Shown here in pieces: positions 11,700 to 24,700 of a DNA stretch of 64,000 nt. The position numbers and the translations under genes are program-made. The stretch comes from Rhizophagus irregularis. Lineage: Eukaryota > Glomeromycota > Glomeromycetes > Glomerales > Glomeraceae. The DNA lies in NCBI RefSeq assembly GCF_026210795.1, contig NC_089459.1, positions 310,001-374,000 on the forward strand. The letters run 5' to 3'. Within the stretch, counting starts at the first letter, position 1, and the number at the start of each line of letters is the position of its first letter. Below the pieces are notes generated by a model. It searched no databases, had not been told where the DNA came from, and saw only the letters and a program-made list of their open reading frames with translations.

Positions 11700-13214
11700 C
11701 CGCTGGGAAGGGAGGTCAAGAAGGTGATTTCAAAGAGTAAGCTCTGCAGGAAGAAACTACTTAATTCTTTTGGATGTTTATACCATTATGATTATATAAC
11801 ATGTTTATATTGTGCGATATATAGTGTAAGAAAAAATAAAAAATGCTTACGGTTCTAACCAATGAAATTTTTTCACATGATTTTTTTTATCTATTTACTA
11901 ACGAAATTTAGAGTCTCATTATTCAGATGGTTATTGCACCTATTAATATTGTACACTATACTCACTCCTGATTCATTATAACAATTACGTATTAACAGTT
12001 ATTACACACCCATGCCTCACCGAATACTATATATACAGTACATGTTAAAAACATAGGAGTATTCACCCGAAAATACAAAAATTTATATGAGATCAACTTA
12101 AAGTAGGTTTTTAAAATTCAGATATTTTGTTCGTCGTGATAATGGAGATTATTTACAAGAATAATCCAAGTCTGTTAATGGTCTCTGATAACCATCGCAA
12201 TTATTTCATATTCTGAAAAATAAAACAAGGAATGAGATGAATATATACAATATATTGGCTCCGTATAATTTTCGTACTACGCGTATACGTTCTTGACTAT
12301 GTACTGTACCTATTTTTGTTATTCGAAGTTTCGAAGTAGAAAATGTTGATATATGACTCTAGACCATTATGAAATAGAAAAGGTGAATAGACTCGATCGT
12401 CGTGATTTCTTTTATCCGTTTTCTAAATTAAAAACAAATTAATCAACTTTACCGTTTTGATACGTAAAAAACGTTACAATGAGTCTATATCGTGAGTTCG
12501 TGACTAAGAAATATATATTATGTAAGAGTTTATTCTTATTTCTTACCAAGCAACTTGTGTACAGAACGAGAATCATTTCTTTAACTTTTAATCGGAACAG
12601 TGAGATCTATCCAAGGCATAAAAGTCTGTTTACCCGTGGACGAATAATTTAAATCTTATTTCACTGTTCCCTCCAGGATTACACTCGGTCACAATATTGC
12701 CTGTATTTGTATTAAGAATTGGCAATAACACAAAAATAGTATTTTATATACGGCAGTATGCAAGACGAATCGCACAATATTAAATTTATTCAAATTTATT
12801 CATATAAAGAAACAAATATTATATATAAGTACGTAATGCAGTCACTCACGCGTTATTTTAATAACTTGACAAATCTTTGTGGCATGTCGACTTTAGGATA
12901 AGTGTATGAATTATTTGCACAAATGTCTTTTAAGATGCAAACTCAAAGGTAATGTTTGGATTGGGTTTACCTTAACAATCAGAAATGAAAATAATTGCAC
13001 TATCCTATATATATCAACAAACAATGAAGATTTAGGTTTGAATCGGTCCATACCTGCAACATCTGCTGCAAAGCAAAAGTAGAAAAAATTAGTTTAAAAT
13101 AATTCAAGATTTGGATTTAATGAATCAATTAAATTGAAGTAATGACATGATTGTCGAGAAGATGAAGAAGAAATAATCATTAAGATTTTTTTTTATTTGA
13201 TATGAATTGTTGTA
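11700..13214. other. Intergenic with a TLDc 3'-end relic
   Basis: No intact gene. At 12881-12930 the minus strand keeps a short, decayed copy of the 3' end of the neighbouring BTB-TLDc gene: TAGGATAAGTGTATGAATTA here against TAGAATAAGTATATGAATTA at about 13292. An unexplained AG-flanked, GT-flanked 12-base stretch occurs at about 13050 on the minus strand. Confidence 0.4.
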
Positions 13215-14713
13215 TTAATAATAATATTCTGACCTATTAACTCGATATACTTCGTAATCATTTACGGTAAACATTGGTGGAATATCAATTTTAGAATAAG
13301 TATATGAATTACTTGCCCAATTACCATTATCATGACATACTAAATCAAGACCGACACCAAATCTTGGCCCATGATCTGGTACACAACAAATAGAATATTT
13401 ATGATTCCCTTCAATAGGATAACTTACTTTTGCGGTTTGAAATTCATTTCTGTCCATAAATGAAAATATAAAACTATCTTTTGTAGACTTATTATAATTA
13501 CTATGATTTGAATTCTTTGGTTTCCAATCCAATGGATTATAACCTCCAATTATTTGTTCTGAATTTGCAATTTTTGCTACAACTATAGTAGGACCTTTAT
13601 CATCACATTTTTCATGAAACGCTGCACCTGTATTACCATCTCTACCAGCACTATAAAGTAAATTGAATTTATATGGAATATTTCTTCCATTATAATAAGA
13701 ATTATTTTTCTTGTCAATCCAACTAGAAAAAATATTAAAATATTGAGGCGTAATTATGGCTGGTTGTTTTCGTTGAGGCTGTAAATTAATACATTGTCTT
13801 TTACTTGGTGCCATATGATATGTAAATATGTTATTGATTAAATCATTTGGTAATATTTCTTTAAAAGGATATACTTTTAGAAGAAAATCTTCTGGAGGTA
13901 TATGATAAAATCTAATCGATGGAATAAACTTGCTTAATCTTCTCTTCATCGCCGTAAATTCACTTTTTTTCCATTTATTAATATCTTGTTGAATAACAGG
14001 ATTCTGACCACATGCCCACTTTAATAAATTTTCCCAAACAATGATTTCATTATCAATACAAAAATCGTCTCGTTTTAAAATTATTGCTAAAATAGACGGA
14101 TTAAAGGTAAGAAATTTAGTTGATTTAAATAAGTGATCAGGATTATCACAAATTTTTTTAAGACAGAAATTCCATAAATTATCTAAATAATGTTTTTGAT
14201 AAGTTAATACAATAATCTCAATAGCATTTTTAATAATAAAATCATAATTTTCAATCAAAGTTTCTTGAATGCATTTAACTAAATATTGAAATCCGAGCTC
14301 ATTTGATAATAATAAGAGATTTATTATTTCTTCACAAGATTGTAATTTTGTTAAATCAAAACTTCCACTGTACATACAACTTTATAAAAAGAAAATATAA
14401 TATTAGTTCATCATTTAAAGCTATTTAATAAAATTAGATTAAAAAAAAAAAGAAAAGAATACCTTAAAATTATTTCAACAAATTTAGGTGAATTATTATT
14501 TAAATTTAAAATATAATAACCATCCTTTTTCTGAATATCTTTGGTAAGAAGAGTTTGGAAAATTTTAGATTGGGATTTTAATATGAGTGAATGAACATGG
14601 AATTCTTTTACATTTGGTTTTTCACCAGCATAAATTTTTACATCGTATCCTTCCTTGGATTCATATAATTTTTTATAATTATTTATTATCTCCTTATAAA
14701 AAATTATAGCCAT
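13215..14713 (-). CDS. Divergent BTB-BACK-TLDc protein
   Basis: Minus strand, exon 1 14713-14463 (251 nt, the same length as exon 1 of the gene at 6767) and exon 2 14379-13215, with an 83-nt GT-AG intron. Total 471 residues. Exon 1 carries the BTB core (YDVKIYAGEKPNVKEFHVHS, ILKSQSKIFQTLL). Exon 2 carries the end of BTB (CMYSGSFDL in place of YLYTG), a BACK-like region (LKRDDFCIDNEIIVWENLL, YPFKEILPNDL) and TLDc (NLLYSAGRDGNTGAAFHEKC, IIGGYNPLDW, DSFIFSF, HGPRFGVGLDL). It has diverged well beyond the plus-strand paralogues: the usual LLLRGTRDGF core is NLLYSAGRDGN. The acceptor (TTATAAAG) is weak but keeps the frame. Confidence 0.85.
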
Positions 14714-15365
14714 AATGATAAAAGAGTTTTTTTTTTTATAGATATGTTAGATATTTATAATCCAAAGCAAATGAAAGGATGTAAGATTATCTATCATACA
14801 ATCGTATTTTATTATGTAAAATAAATAAATTATGTAAAAAAATGATGTAACATTTTCATAATATAAAAATTTGTGTTACTGTATTGTAAAAATAATTTCC
14901 CACACGAAAACAAATGATTTTTTTGAATAATATAATTTTTTCTACTATTCTGTTTCGGTTATGCCAGCCATCTGACATAATACAAATTCTATTAACTAAA
15001 CCATGAGACCTACAGGCAAATCGAGATCTACCAGGCAAAAAATTTAATGAGCCTAACCCATTATCAATAGCACACAACTCTAATATATAATACAGGAGTA
15101 GAAATTGCATCTGTAAACATATATTAAAATTGATGAGCTACTTTAGATACGAGTAATCCCAGAAAAGCATCCTATACGTTCGAAAGTGGCCATGTCATTC
15201 TTTCTAAGATTATATTTTACTCAATCAAAATTTATTCGAGTGTTATTTTGTTGGATAATTTACTAAATCACAAAGTAATATTTTTTTTTTTGAAAAAATG
15301 GAATTCTTCTTTATTATATATTTAATAGTTTTTTGTATTTTAATGAAATGAATTTTATTTATAAA
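14714..15365. other. Intergenic
   Basis: A+T-rich. The minus-strand open frame 14856-15110 (about 84 codons, including SLNFLPGRSRFACRSHGLVN) is unrecognised and could be a transposon fragment. Confidence 0.3.
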
Positions 15366-15367
15366 TA

Positions 15368-15719
15368 CAGTCGACTCTGGTTATAACGAACCTGTTTGTA
15401 CCGAAACCTCGTTATACCGAACCATAATTTCCAGAACCGATTTTTATAAATAATTTCACTGGATATAACGAACTTTTAGAACTCTTATAATAAAACACTA
15501 TATAACGCATCCGAACCGAACTTAACCAGCCATATTTATTTTATAATAACTTTATACTTTCTATAACGAACGCTCATGTGACTATATAGTAGTCCAGGCC
15601 GAATTTATAGTGCTGGCCAGAATTACTAGTAATTTTTTCGTTAAAAAAGAAATGACAACAAAAAAAAAAGAAGAAATTATGATTCTGGACAGCATTACAA
15701 ATTTGGCCTAAGTTGACTG
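15368..15719. mobile_element. TA-flanked MITE, pogo/Tc1-like
   Basis: About 352 bp bounded by TA on both sides. The left end is CAGTCGACTCTGG and the right end in reverse complement is CAGTCAACTTAGG. The interior holds repeated TATAACGAAC phrases and GGCC(G/A)GAATT motifs that recur in other TA-flanked elements of the window. There is no transposase. CAGT-type ends with a TA target duplication are typical of pogo/Tigger relatives. Confidence 0.6.
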
Positions 15720-16284
15720 TATTATATACAAGATAAATATGCGTGCAAAAGGGAATTTTTTTTGGAAATTCTTGGTTGTTGATTTAATTAATATGGTCGT
15801 ATAACTCTTAATACACAAAGAATAGCGAGAGATTAATACATTGAAACCAATATTTAATGTTTTTTTCTTATGCAAAATAATAATTTATATTATCGTTCAT
15901 AATATGAATTTATGACATGTTTTGAACCGGATTAAATGATCGCAAGTATGAGTATCATAATGCAAGTATCATAATACGAAAGAAAATATTTTTAATTACT
16001 ATCTTTAAATGAACAGGATATTATTTACATAATATTTTCTTTTTTTGACTTTGACGAAAAAAATCATGAGGATCAAATAATAGATCTGATGAGGGTGATA
16101 TTATTATAATGTAATCTTTGTTTAGAAAAGTGTTCATAACATTAAAGAAAATCTTCACCTACAAATATTAATTCATTGAGATGTGAGATTGATTTTGGCA
16201 TTTGACTTCAGAATGGATGGAAATCGGAAGTTAGAGAATGTTAGTAAGACTTTTACTAACGCTTCTTCATTTTTTTTTTAATTG

Positions 16285-16330
16285 TAGGTACTTATCTGAA
16301 CGCAACCAGGACAGAAAATCCAATGGGTTA
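16285..16330 (+). pseudogene. Exon relic of the small-exon family
   Basis: After a polypyrimidine tract and TTGTAG acceptor, the sequence reads YLSERNQDRKSNG before GTTAG. It resembles the LPEKQRNDFLISVK exon of the gene at 17218-18000 and similar relics at 36.6-37.1 kb. No surrounding gene is intact. Confidence 0.35.
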
Positions 16331-17217
16331 GGAATTTTTTTTTCTTTTTAGGGTAAACGCAATACTTTATTTATTAAATGATAAAGAACATAAAATAAAA
16401 TGTAAGTTCACATTAAGTTTGGACAAAAGACCTCCCTCTTTACTCCTCCTTCCCTTGTAGCTGTATATAGATATACCTTTTCGTCCCCCAGGAGAAGTAG
16501 TACCCATTCATAGTATCTCCCTGAAAAAAAATAAGATAGTTCATTTTTTATTGATTTATTATTTAAAAAAAATTTAATTTTACTTATATATTATACATAA
16601 TTTTTAAACAGATTCTATTCATTAATAAAAATTTGATTTATAGCGGAGTGATATAGATATAATAGTAGTGATCAATTTGCAATTTGCAAAATACCCGGGG
16701 AAGCTTTCCCTTTAATATTTTTGATTCTACGATTAAACTACAAATATACTACTATAAAAGGTAGACTATACTAATATGTACTACCTAAAATTCACATAAC
16801 AAACTACGTATCATGTTGGGTCGCTACATATTTGATATCGTCCGCACCTAAATTTGAAAATAAATGTTGCAGTAAACGTTTTGATTCGTTGGATGTATAA
16901 CATCCGTTGATCATATACCTTCCTTTCTTCCGGAGAGCGTTTGATTTTTGAAAAAATCCCACTAGTATAATAAGCAATGATTTACTGATAAGAAATACAG
17001 TATGTGCATGATTTTAGTAAAGCAAATAAGCTAATAACAAATTACATTAACAGTTAAACTATAAAAAGAATATACTACATATAATGAAAGAATATATGAA
17101 AAGAATATACTGTATATGATAATGAAAAATAATATACTACATATAATATTGTACAACTGAAGCAAATAAGCAAAGTAATATCTTAGCATATCAAAGAAAT
17201 CACATTAACGACGCCTT

Positions 17218-18000
17218 TTATTTTTTTTCCTGTTTTTTTCTTGTTGCAATTTGGAAAGTATTATGATGTTTTTTTTGTGATTCTGAAAGAAAGGAAAACA
17301 GTTATAAAAAATTTAAGGTAAAAACATCTCTAATTCAAAGAAATCACATCAACGACGTTTTCTTACCTTTCACTGAAATTAGGAAGTCATTACGTTGTTT
17401 TTCCGGTAAATCTGGAAGGAAAGAAAATGGTTATAAGAATTTAAGAGAGATCCGTTTAGGAAGTAGAGAGAAATAATGAGATTATAAACATATTTCGGGT
17501 TAAAAAAAATCGCATATACCAGCTTCAATTTCAACAATAGTCCCATTAGACTCCATGACCCATCCTAACCAGTTAATCTCAGAATTCCGCCACCTTGGAA
17601 TAATCCCAAAGTGGCCATAATAAACCACTCATACCAACCCAATCGAATACACAGCCATAACAAGAACTCCATGTGGTCGCACCCGATGATGATAATGTGA
17701 TTAAAGCCATATTGTTTAACAATTTCAATGTTAGATGTAAGATTTTCAATATCTTTGTTGAGAATCTCAAAACCGAAAGATGTTTATCGTTCTCATAATC
17801 AACTGACCCTTTATTCATGGAGCGATTGTCATCATGTTTTCCACCAAGATTGTCCGGGAGTATAAAACAACACGTTTTCTCCGAGATTACTGATTTCCAG
17901 ATAATGCATGATAAGGCATCATTTCGGCGCAATTTCCCCAGTGATGCCTGCAATTCGAGGATTATTGCTTCGTTAGAACTGATCCATTTTTTCTGTAAAG
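17218..18000 (-). pseudogene. Unknown small-exon gene with a frameshift
   Basis: Three exons can be phased on the minus strand: about 18000-17520, 17411-17367 (exactly 45 nt) and 17282-17218 (stop TAA). All junctions are phase 1 with good splice sites (GCTG|GTATAT, TTCCAG|AT, GAAAG|GTAAG, TTTCAG|AA). Exon 1 is open from about 18000 and includes WISSNEAIILELQASLGKL and CFILPDNLGGKHDDN, then CYGCVFDWVGMSGLLWPLWD. It hits a stop at about 17579 and continues in another frame as EINWLGWVMESNGTIVEIEA into the donor, so one indel is needed. The short exons give LPEKQRNDFLISVK and SQKKHHNTFQIATRKKQEKK. I do not recognise the family. The start is not resolved. Confidence 0.5.
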
Positions 18001-18004
18001 TGTA

Positions 18005-19180
18005 GAGCCACGACCAAGCGTAAAAACTTAATAAATAAAATAAAATTACTTAGTGTAAGGCTGAGACATAACAAGCAAGATACACGTAAGACTGACTGAA
18101 TTTTTGACAAAATCTGGCAATTTTTCTTCCATTAAAGTAATACACTTGAAGATAAAGAAGATAGTCACGTTTTAAAATACTCAAATAAAATAATACATTT
18201 CTTTATCATCAGATAATTCCAGCTATAATCTTCAGTTAAAATTTATTAAAAACTTACAACTACTTTACAAGATATTATGACTAAAATAATACAGATTGAC
18301 AAATTTTTTGTTTTGTATTTGAGAGAAAAAATAAGTATTTCTCGATTATTATTTGCCCTTGAAGTTTTATTTTTATTTTTATTTAAGTACACAAAGTTGT
18401 AGTACAAATTATACAGACAGCTAAAAAAAAGTTGAAAATAATTCTAACACTAACAACCAAATCGCGACCAAAAGGAGACGATGATACCTTGGCCTTGAAA
18501 TAGAACAAGCAATGAGAGGGCTCCGAGAGCGCTATCGGGACTCGTACGCCGAGGAAAGAAAATAAATGGACGAACATAAAAATAATACTAACTAATATTA
18601 ACAAAATTAAGTAATACATGATAATCATAAAAAGAAAATAAATCTATATTATCGAACGAAATTTCATCTCTATGATATTCCCAAGATCCTGAATGTAAAA
18701 AATTACTTGACGTCCAACGGGTATGTGCTGTAGCATCATAAAATCCACCCGCTCAGGCGTATGGAATTGATAAAGGGGTAAAGTTACGTGTGTTGTGTCT
18801 ATGTTCCCTACTCTGACGCAGCGAAGTAGTAGAAGGCGAGCCATTTGTTGCACGTTTAACGTGCGCACAGTGTTTCTTATAATACAACTTTTTCTTCTTT
18901 TTCGTAATATTAACAATAGTTCATATTCTTTAAATGATTTACTACGTTTGGTTCCATATTTGTGAATTAATATTAGTCATTATGTGATTCATAAAAGAGA
19001 GGGCCTGAAACCGAGTTTTCTTTTTTGGCAGGTAATTATAAAATATAATGGTGAGGTCAGCAGGAATTAAATGGTGTATTAACAAGTAAAAAGGATGAAG
19101 TGTCAAATGATATATCAAAAAATGGTGAGGACTGTATAGTATCCTTCAGTCCGTATTTTAAGCCTTTGGCGAAATCATTA
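18005..19180. other. Intergenic with unconvincing open frames
   Basis: Minus-strand frames at 18383-18628 and 18644-18916 are open but have no recognisable domain. They sit in a slightly more G+C-rich block than their surroundings, compatible with old transposon sequence. 18515-18565 on the plus strand reads AMRGLRERYRDSYAEERK before a stop. Confidence 0.3.
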
Positions 19181-19189
19181 ATGATATCT

Positions 19190-19375
19190 AAAAGAATCGT
19201 CTAATGACGCCTTATTATATTTTTACAAGCGTCACGGTGTTTAATACACAGTCCGATGTGTTCGTTAATGTCAGATTGAATGTTGCATTGTGAACAAGGA
19301 ATGGCACCTGTAGGGTACAATTGAGGGTAATTACGTTGCTGAATATCTGCAGTTGGATAAATACTTGTTATCTCA
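19190..19375 (-). mobile_element. LINE-like reverse-transcriptase C-terminal relic
   Basis: The minus strand reads IQQRNYPQLYPTGAIPCSQC, then NIQSDINEHIGLC then IKHRD, followed by a stop. The spacing CxxC...H...C near the end of a protein is the zinc-knuckle pattern seen at the C terminus of many non-LTR retrotransposon ORF2 proteins. Only this fragment is present. Confidence 0.5.
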
Positions 19376-19386
19376 TTGTGTATGGC

Positions 19387-19457
19387 GTATACACCGATGG
19401 ATTTTATACTTTTTTTATACCGGCGGAATAATTTACAAAAAATCCATCGGTGTATAC
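19387..19457. repeat. Perfect 19-bp inverted repeat
   Basis: GTATACACCGATGGATTTT at 19387 is matched by its exact reverse complement ending at about 19457, with a loop of about 33 bases. A further partial copy (ATACCGATGGG) follows. It is a small foldback or MITE core. Confidence 0.7.
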
Positions 19458-19802
19458 ATAATACCGATGGGATAAAGAAAATTACATTTCTTAATTTTAT
19501 TCATTTGATCCTTTGAAAGTTTAAACCCAGTAGCTGAATCTAGAGGTTGTAATTGATCCATTCTTTATCGATATCTCCGTTGATGATTGCAGAATTATCA
19601 TAGAATTGAAAATCAGAGGATTGGTCACGTTGTTACTCCATTTTCTTATTATTTATTTGCCCTTGAAGTTAAAATTCACTAAGATTAAGCGTACTGATTA
19701 CGTGATTTCAGAGATCTATTTGACAATGCTGTGCCACTACCTGGCATGTGACTAATAATATCGAGTACAATTAAAATGAAATGTTAAAGATTTACTTTAC
19801 GC

Positions 19803-20180
19803 CGACAACTACTTCTGCATTACCAATGTGGTTGATCCTGTGTACTTGCAATTTTTTACATTCTGGTGGATGGTTATCTTCTATCCGGCAGCCTAGTAGT
19901 TTTGAGTTAGATATATATAATTTTTCTTCTCATTGTAATTTTAATTTTAATTTTTTCAGTTCAACTTTTTCTTTAGATAGTCCCTTCACGACTTAGGTTA
20001 TGTCTAGGTTGTTCTTGTTAATAATCAGGCAGGACGACTTCTTCGGGCTCCTCCCGAGAGGTTGGGTTTATCATTAGCTTAGAATTTAGTAGACTATTAG
20101 TAGTTTATAACTATTCTTATGTAACGTTATACTCCAGTCGTGTCTATATCTTAAAAATAAAAATAAAAAATAAAAATAAA
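19803..20180 (+). mobile_element. 5'-truncated LINE 3' end with 13-bp target duplication
   Basis: ATTTACTTTACGC occurs at 19790-19802 and again at 20181-20193, bracketing this segment. The segment ends in an (AAAAATA)-type tail, as expected of target-primed reverse transcription. An open frame to 19996 (HSGGWLSSIRQPSS, then Ser/Phe/Asn-rich) may be the C terminus of ORF2. A G+C-richer 3' UTR (CTTCGGGCTCCTCCCGAG) follows. Confidence 0.7.
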
Positions 20181-20193
20181 ATTTACTTTACGC

Positions 20194-21786
20194 TTATAAA
20201 TCATTTGAACAATACTCTGATGCTACTTGTGAAGTTGGTAGTGTTTACTATTTATTATTAGTAAACTATTAAGGTTAGACATTTTTACTCACTTTCGCAA
20301 TTTTGTTATAATTGGTTTTTGTTCTTATATATATTATTCTCGACTCTTAATGATCAGATTAAATTATCTGAACGATTTCTTTACTTTTACTCATAAATAG
20401 AGGCAGTAAGTCTTTTTATTACGTTTAAACTTGCATATAAGAAATTATTTCATCTTTACATTTATATATTTGGTTACACACATTTTACTGTTAATTATTT
20501 TTTACTATATAGCAAACTCCATAAAAATTAATTAGTATTAGCCATAACCTTCGAATGTAATTCAAATAAAATCTATTTTAAGATAATTGACTATTAAAAA
20601 ATAATATCTTTAGCAGCACAATAATATAATATTGTTTATTAATTTTTAAGTATTTACTGGCTATTCAGATAAAAATATTAACCCCGGTAAACCAAATATT
20701 AATTAAAGTACTTGGTTCGGTTACACCAGTGAAAAATTCCATATAGGGGAAATTTGAATTCTACAAAAATAAAGGGAAACATTAGTAAATGTTTCTATTA
20801 AGTTTCAAAGTTAAACTTTGAACATAGCTCTAAACATATTATTTAAGTTTCATCATTGAAGGCTGATGGGTCAATATTATTTGCTTGTTATGCAAGTAGT
20901 CGAAATCACATTATTAAACCATTTTACGAATCACACAATACTTTAGAAATTATAACATATTTTGAGGCGAGAACCACTGGCTGTATAAAGTTAGTTCGAG
21001 AGGTTGCTTTATGTATTATTATTTGGATTAAAATTGTAGTAAAGAATAAAGAATTTAATAGGGAAATTTAACGTATGTTATGGATCAAAAGTCACGTGAT
21101 GAGAATATACATTTTTAAGCCTGGTCATCTTTTAATTCTATTAATAAAATTTTAGTATTTTATACCGACGCTTGAAACTCAACCCAAGTGCAAATATTTT
21201 CACTCCACACCTAATAGTATATACGTGTGGTAAAGGTCTTGACCTTTAATAGAATTATACAGCTTTTATTAGACAAAGTTTTTCTTACAAGATATCACTT
21301 TACAAAAGTCATTTTTAGACATAATCTTTTTTATTTCGGAGTTTTTTTTTCTCATTATTTTTGCTTAACCATTAATACTTTATGCTTTTAATTCAATTTT
21401 TTTTTACTTTCTTTTAAAATATTATATAATTTTTATAATTTCTTTGACTTTATTATGTCACTACTTTTTCAATTATTCTTAATCAACCAGTGCATTAAAG
21501 ATTTATAGGATGATTCAGAACTCATATATGTGACAGTTTCTAATAGTATCTTTTGTGTAGTGATATAGTTAAATCGGTAGGTCAATGACGTCCGTAACAG
21601 AATCACACAGCGAGTACAACTAACGATCACGTGCAGATGATCCTTTCCAATAATGAACCAGGGGCTGTTAAATTGTTTTAAAGTCTAACCTGATTGGGTT
21701 TCTTTGACAGATTAATTAAAGAATAAACGGCAAAAAAATTTTAAATTGGCAACTATTCCGTCTGAAAAATAGTTACTCCTACTAAT
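20194..21786. other. Intergenic upstream of the Sel1-kinase gene
   Basis: A+T-rich. The frame 20856-21071 lacks an ATG and a recognisable domain. A 31-base string at about 21124 (GGTCATCTTTTAATTCTATT and onward) is repeated near 31167, so both sites carry the same dispersed repeat. Confidence 0.4.
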
Positions 21787-24700
21787 ATGGGTGAATATAT
21801 TAGTCCGTTAAAAAAATCATTTAATTTGCATCAAGAAGCAGTAGAAAATGGTGATAAAGATGCACAATTTAATTTAGCTATGTGTTATTACAATGGTGAA
21901 GGAACACTAAAGAATCTAGACAAAGCCTTTTATTGGTATCAAAAAGGAGCAGAAAATGATGATAAAAATGCAATGAATAATTTAGCAAGATGCTATTACA
22001 ATGGTGAAGGAACAGAAAAGAATCCAGAGAAAGCCTTTTATTGGTATCAAAAAGCAGCAGAAAATGGTATTGAAGTTGCAATGCATAATTTAGCTATATG
22101 TTATTACAATGGTGAAGGAACAGAAAAAAATTTAGAAAGAGCCTTTTATTGGTATCAAAAAGCAGCAGAAAATGATAATAAAAATGCAATGAATAATTTA
22201 GCTAACTGCTATAAAAATGGTGAAGGAACAGAAAAAAATCTAGAAAAAGCATTTTATTGGTATCAAAAAGCAGCAGAAAATGATAATAAAAATGCAATGA
22301 ATAATTTAGCAAAATGCTATAAAAATGGTGAAGGAACAGAAAAGAATCTAGAAAAAGCATTTTATTGGTTTCAAAAAGCAGCAGAAAATGATAATAAAGA
22401 TGCAATGAATAATTTAGCCATATGTTATAAAAATGCTGAAGGAACAGAAAGGGATTTTGATAAAGCCTTTTATTGGTATCAAAAAGCAGTAGAAAATGGT
22501 ATTGAAGTTGCAATGCATAATTTAGCTGTATGCTATTACAATGGTGAAGGAACAGAAAAGAATCCAGAGACAGCCTTTTGTTGGTTTCAAAAAGCAGCAG
22601 AAAATGGTATTGAAGTTGCAATGCATAATTTAGCTATATGCTATTACAATGGTGAAGGAACAAAAAAAAATTTAGAAAGAGCCTTTAATTGGTCTCAAAA
22701 AGCAGCAGAAAATGATAATAAAAATGCAATGAATAATTTAGCAAAATGCTATAAAAATGGTGAAGGAACAGAAAAGAATCTAGAAAAAGCATTTTATTGG
22801 TTTCAAAAAGCAGCAGAAAATGATAATAAAGATGCAATGGATAATTTAGCCATATGTTATAAAAATGGTGAAGGAACGGAAAGGAATTTTGATAAAGCCT
22901 TTTATTGGTATCAAAAAGCAGCAGAAAATGGTATTGAAGTTGCCATGCATAATTTAGCTATATGTTATTACAATGGTGAGGGAACAGAAAAGAATTTAGA
23001 AAAATCCTTTTATTGGTATCAAAAAGCAGCAGAAAATGATGATAAAAATGCAATGAATAATTTAGCAAAATGCTATAAAAATGGTGAAGGAACAGAAAAG
23101 AATCTAGAAAAAGCATTTTATTGGTTTCAAAAAGCAGCAGAAAATGATAATAAAGATGCAATGAATAATTTAGCCATATGTTATATAAATGGTGAAGGAA
23201 CAGAAAAGAATCTAAAAAAGGTCTTTTATTGGTGTCAGAAAGCAGCAAAAAGTGGAGATAACATTGCAATGAATAAATTAGCCATATGTTATGAAAATGG
23301 TGAAGGAACAGAAAAGAATTTAGAAGCAGCATTTTATTGGTATCAAAAAGCTGCCGAAAATAGTGATAAAAATGCACAATTTAATTTAGCTGTATGTTAT
23401 TATAATGGTGAAGGAATAGAAAAGAATCTAGAAAAAGCCTTTTATTGGTTTCAAAAAGCATCAGAAAATGGTCATGAAGATGCAATGAATAATTTAGCCA
23501 TATGTTATAATAATGGAGAAGGAACAGAAAAAAATTTAGAAAAAACCTTTTATTGGTATCAAAAAGCAGCAGAAAATGGTAATGAAGTTGCAATGGATGG
23601 TTTAGCTAAATATTATTATATTAATAATGAAACAGAAAATAATCTAGAAAAAGCCTTTTATTGGTATCAAAAAGCAGCAGAAAATGGTAATAAAGAGTCA
23701 ATGACCAGTCTAGCCACACTTTATTACAATGGTAATGGGATAGAAAGGAATTTTGATAAAGCTTTTTATTGGTATCAAAAAGCAGCAGAAAATGGTAATG
23801 AATTTGCAATGGTCAATTTAGCCACACTTTATTACAATGGTAAAGGAACAGAAGAGAATTTAGAAAAAGCCTTTTATTGGTGTCAAAAAGCAGCAGAAAA
23901 CGGTAATAAAGATGCAATGAGCAGTTTAGCCCTATTTTATGAAAATGGTATAGGAGTAGAAAAAAATATAGAAAAATCTTTTTACTGGTTTCAAAAGGCA
24001 GCAGAAAATAATGATGAAAATTTACATAATAGTAATGAGTTATGTAAAGAATGTGAACAACCATTTATTGATTATCATTGGTGTCAACAATGTAATACTA
24101 AAAAATTTCAACAAGATTCTTCAAATTGGACAAGTAAAAATAAACTTATTGATGAATTTATTCAAGAAGCACAACTAAATGCTAGAAATAGTTATGAAGT
24201 TTTGGAGTGGATACCTTATAATAGATTGGAAAATATTAATTATTTTAGTAAAGGTGGATTCGGTGAAATCCATAAAGCTATTTGGTTAGATGGACCTATT
24301 GATAGTTGGAATTTTAATATGCAACAGTGGAATAGACAATCAGATTATGAAGTTATTCTAAAAATTCCTATTGGTTCTTCAAGTTTTGATGAATTTTTAA
24401 GTGAGGTAGGATTTATTTTATTTATTTATTTTATTTATTATTAAAATTAATAATTCTAATTATTTATATAGTGGAAGTATAATTATAATTGTCAGAAAAA
24501 ATCATTTTCAAAATTTATTCAATTCTTTGGGATTACTCAAGAGCCAAATAATTTAAATTATATAATAGTAATGAGTTATGCAAAAGAAGGAAGCTTAAGA
24601 AAATGTTTATCTAGCATAGTTAAACTTAAATGGCAATATAAACTACAATTATTAAAAAATATTATTTTGGGACTTAAGATAATACATGAATCAAATCTTG

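Noticed and set aside
13040-13080. A 12-nt exon candidate (TTTGCAG|CAGATGTTGCAG|GTATGG) on the minus strand
   Set aside because: It lies beyond the stop of the BTB-TLDc gene and has no partner exons.
17817-18005. Plus-strand 62-codon frame
   Set aside because: Antisense to the better-supported exon of the minus-strand gene.
21878-24064. Row of minus-strand open frames of 62-139 codons with a FLLLFDTNKRL pattern
   Set aside because: They are antisense shadows of the 108-bp Sel1 repeats, repeating with the same period.
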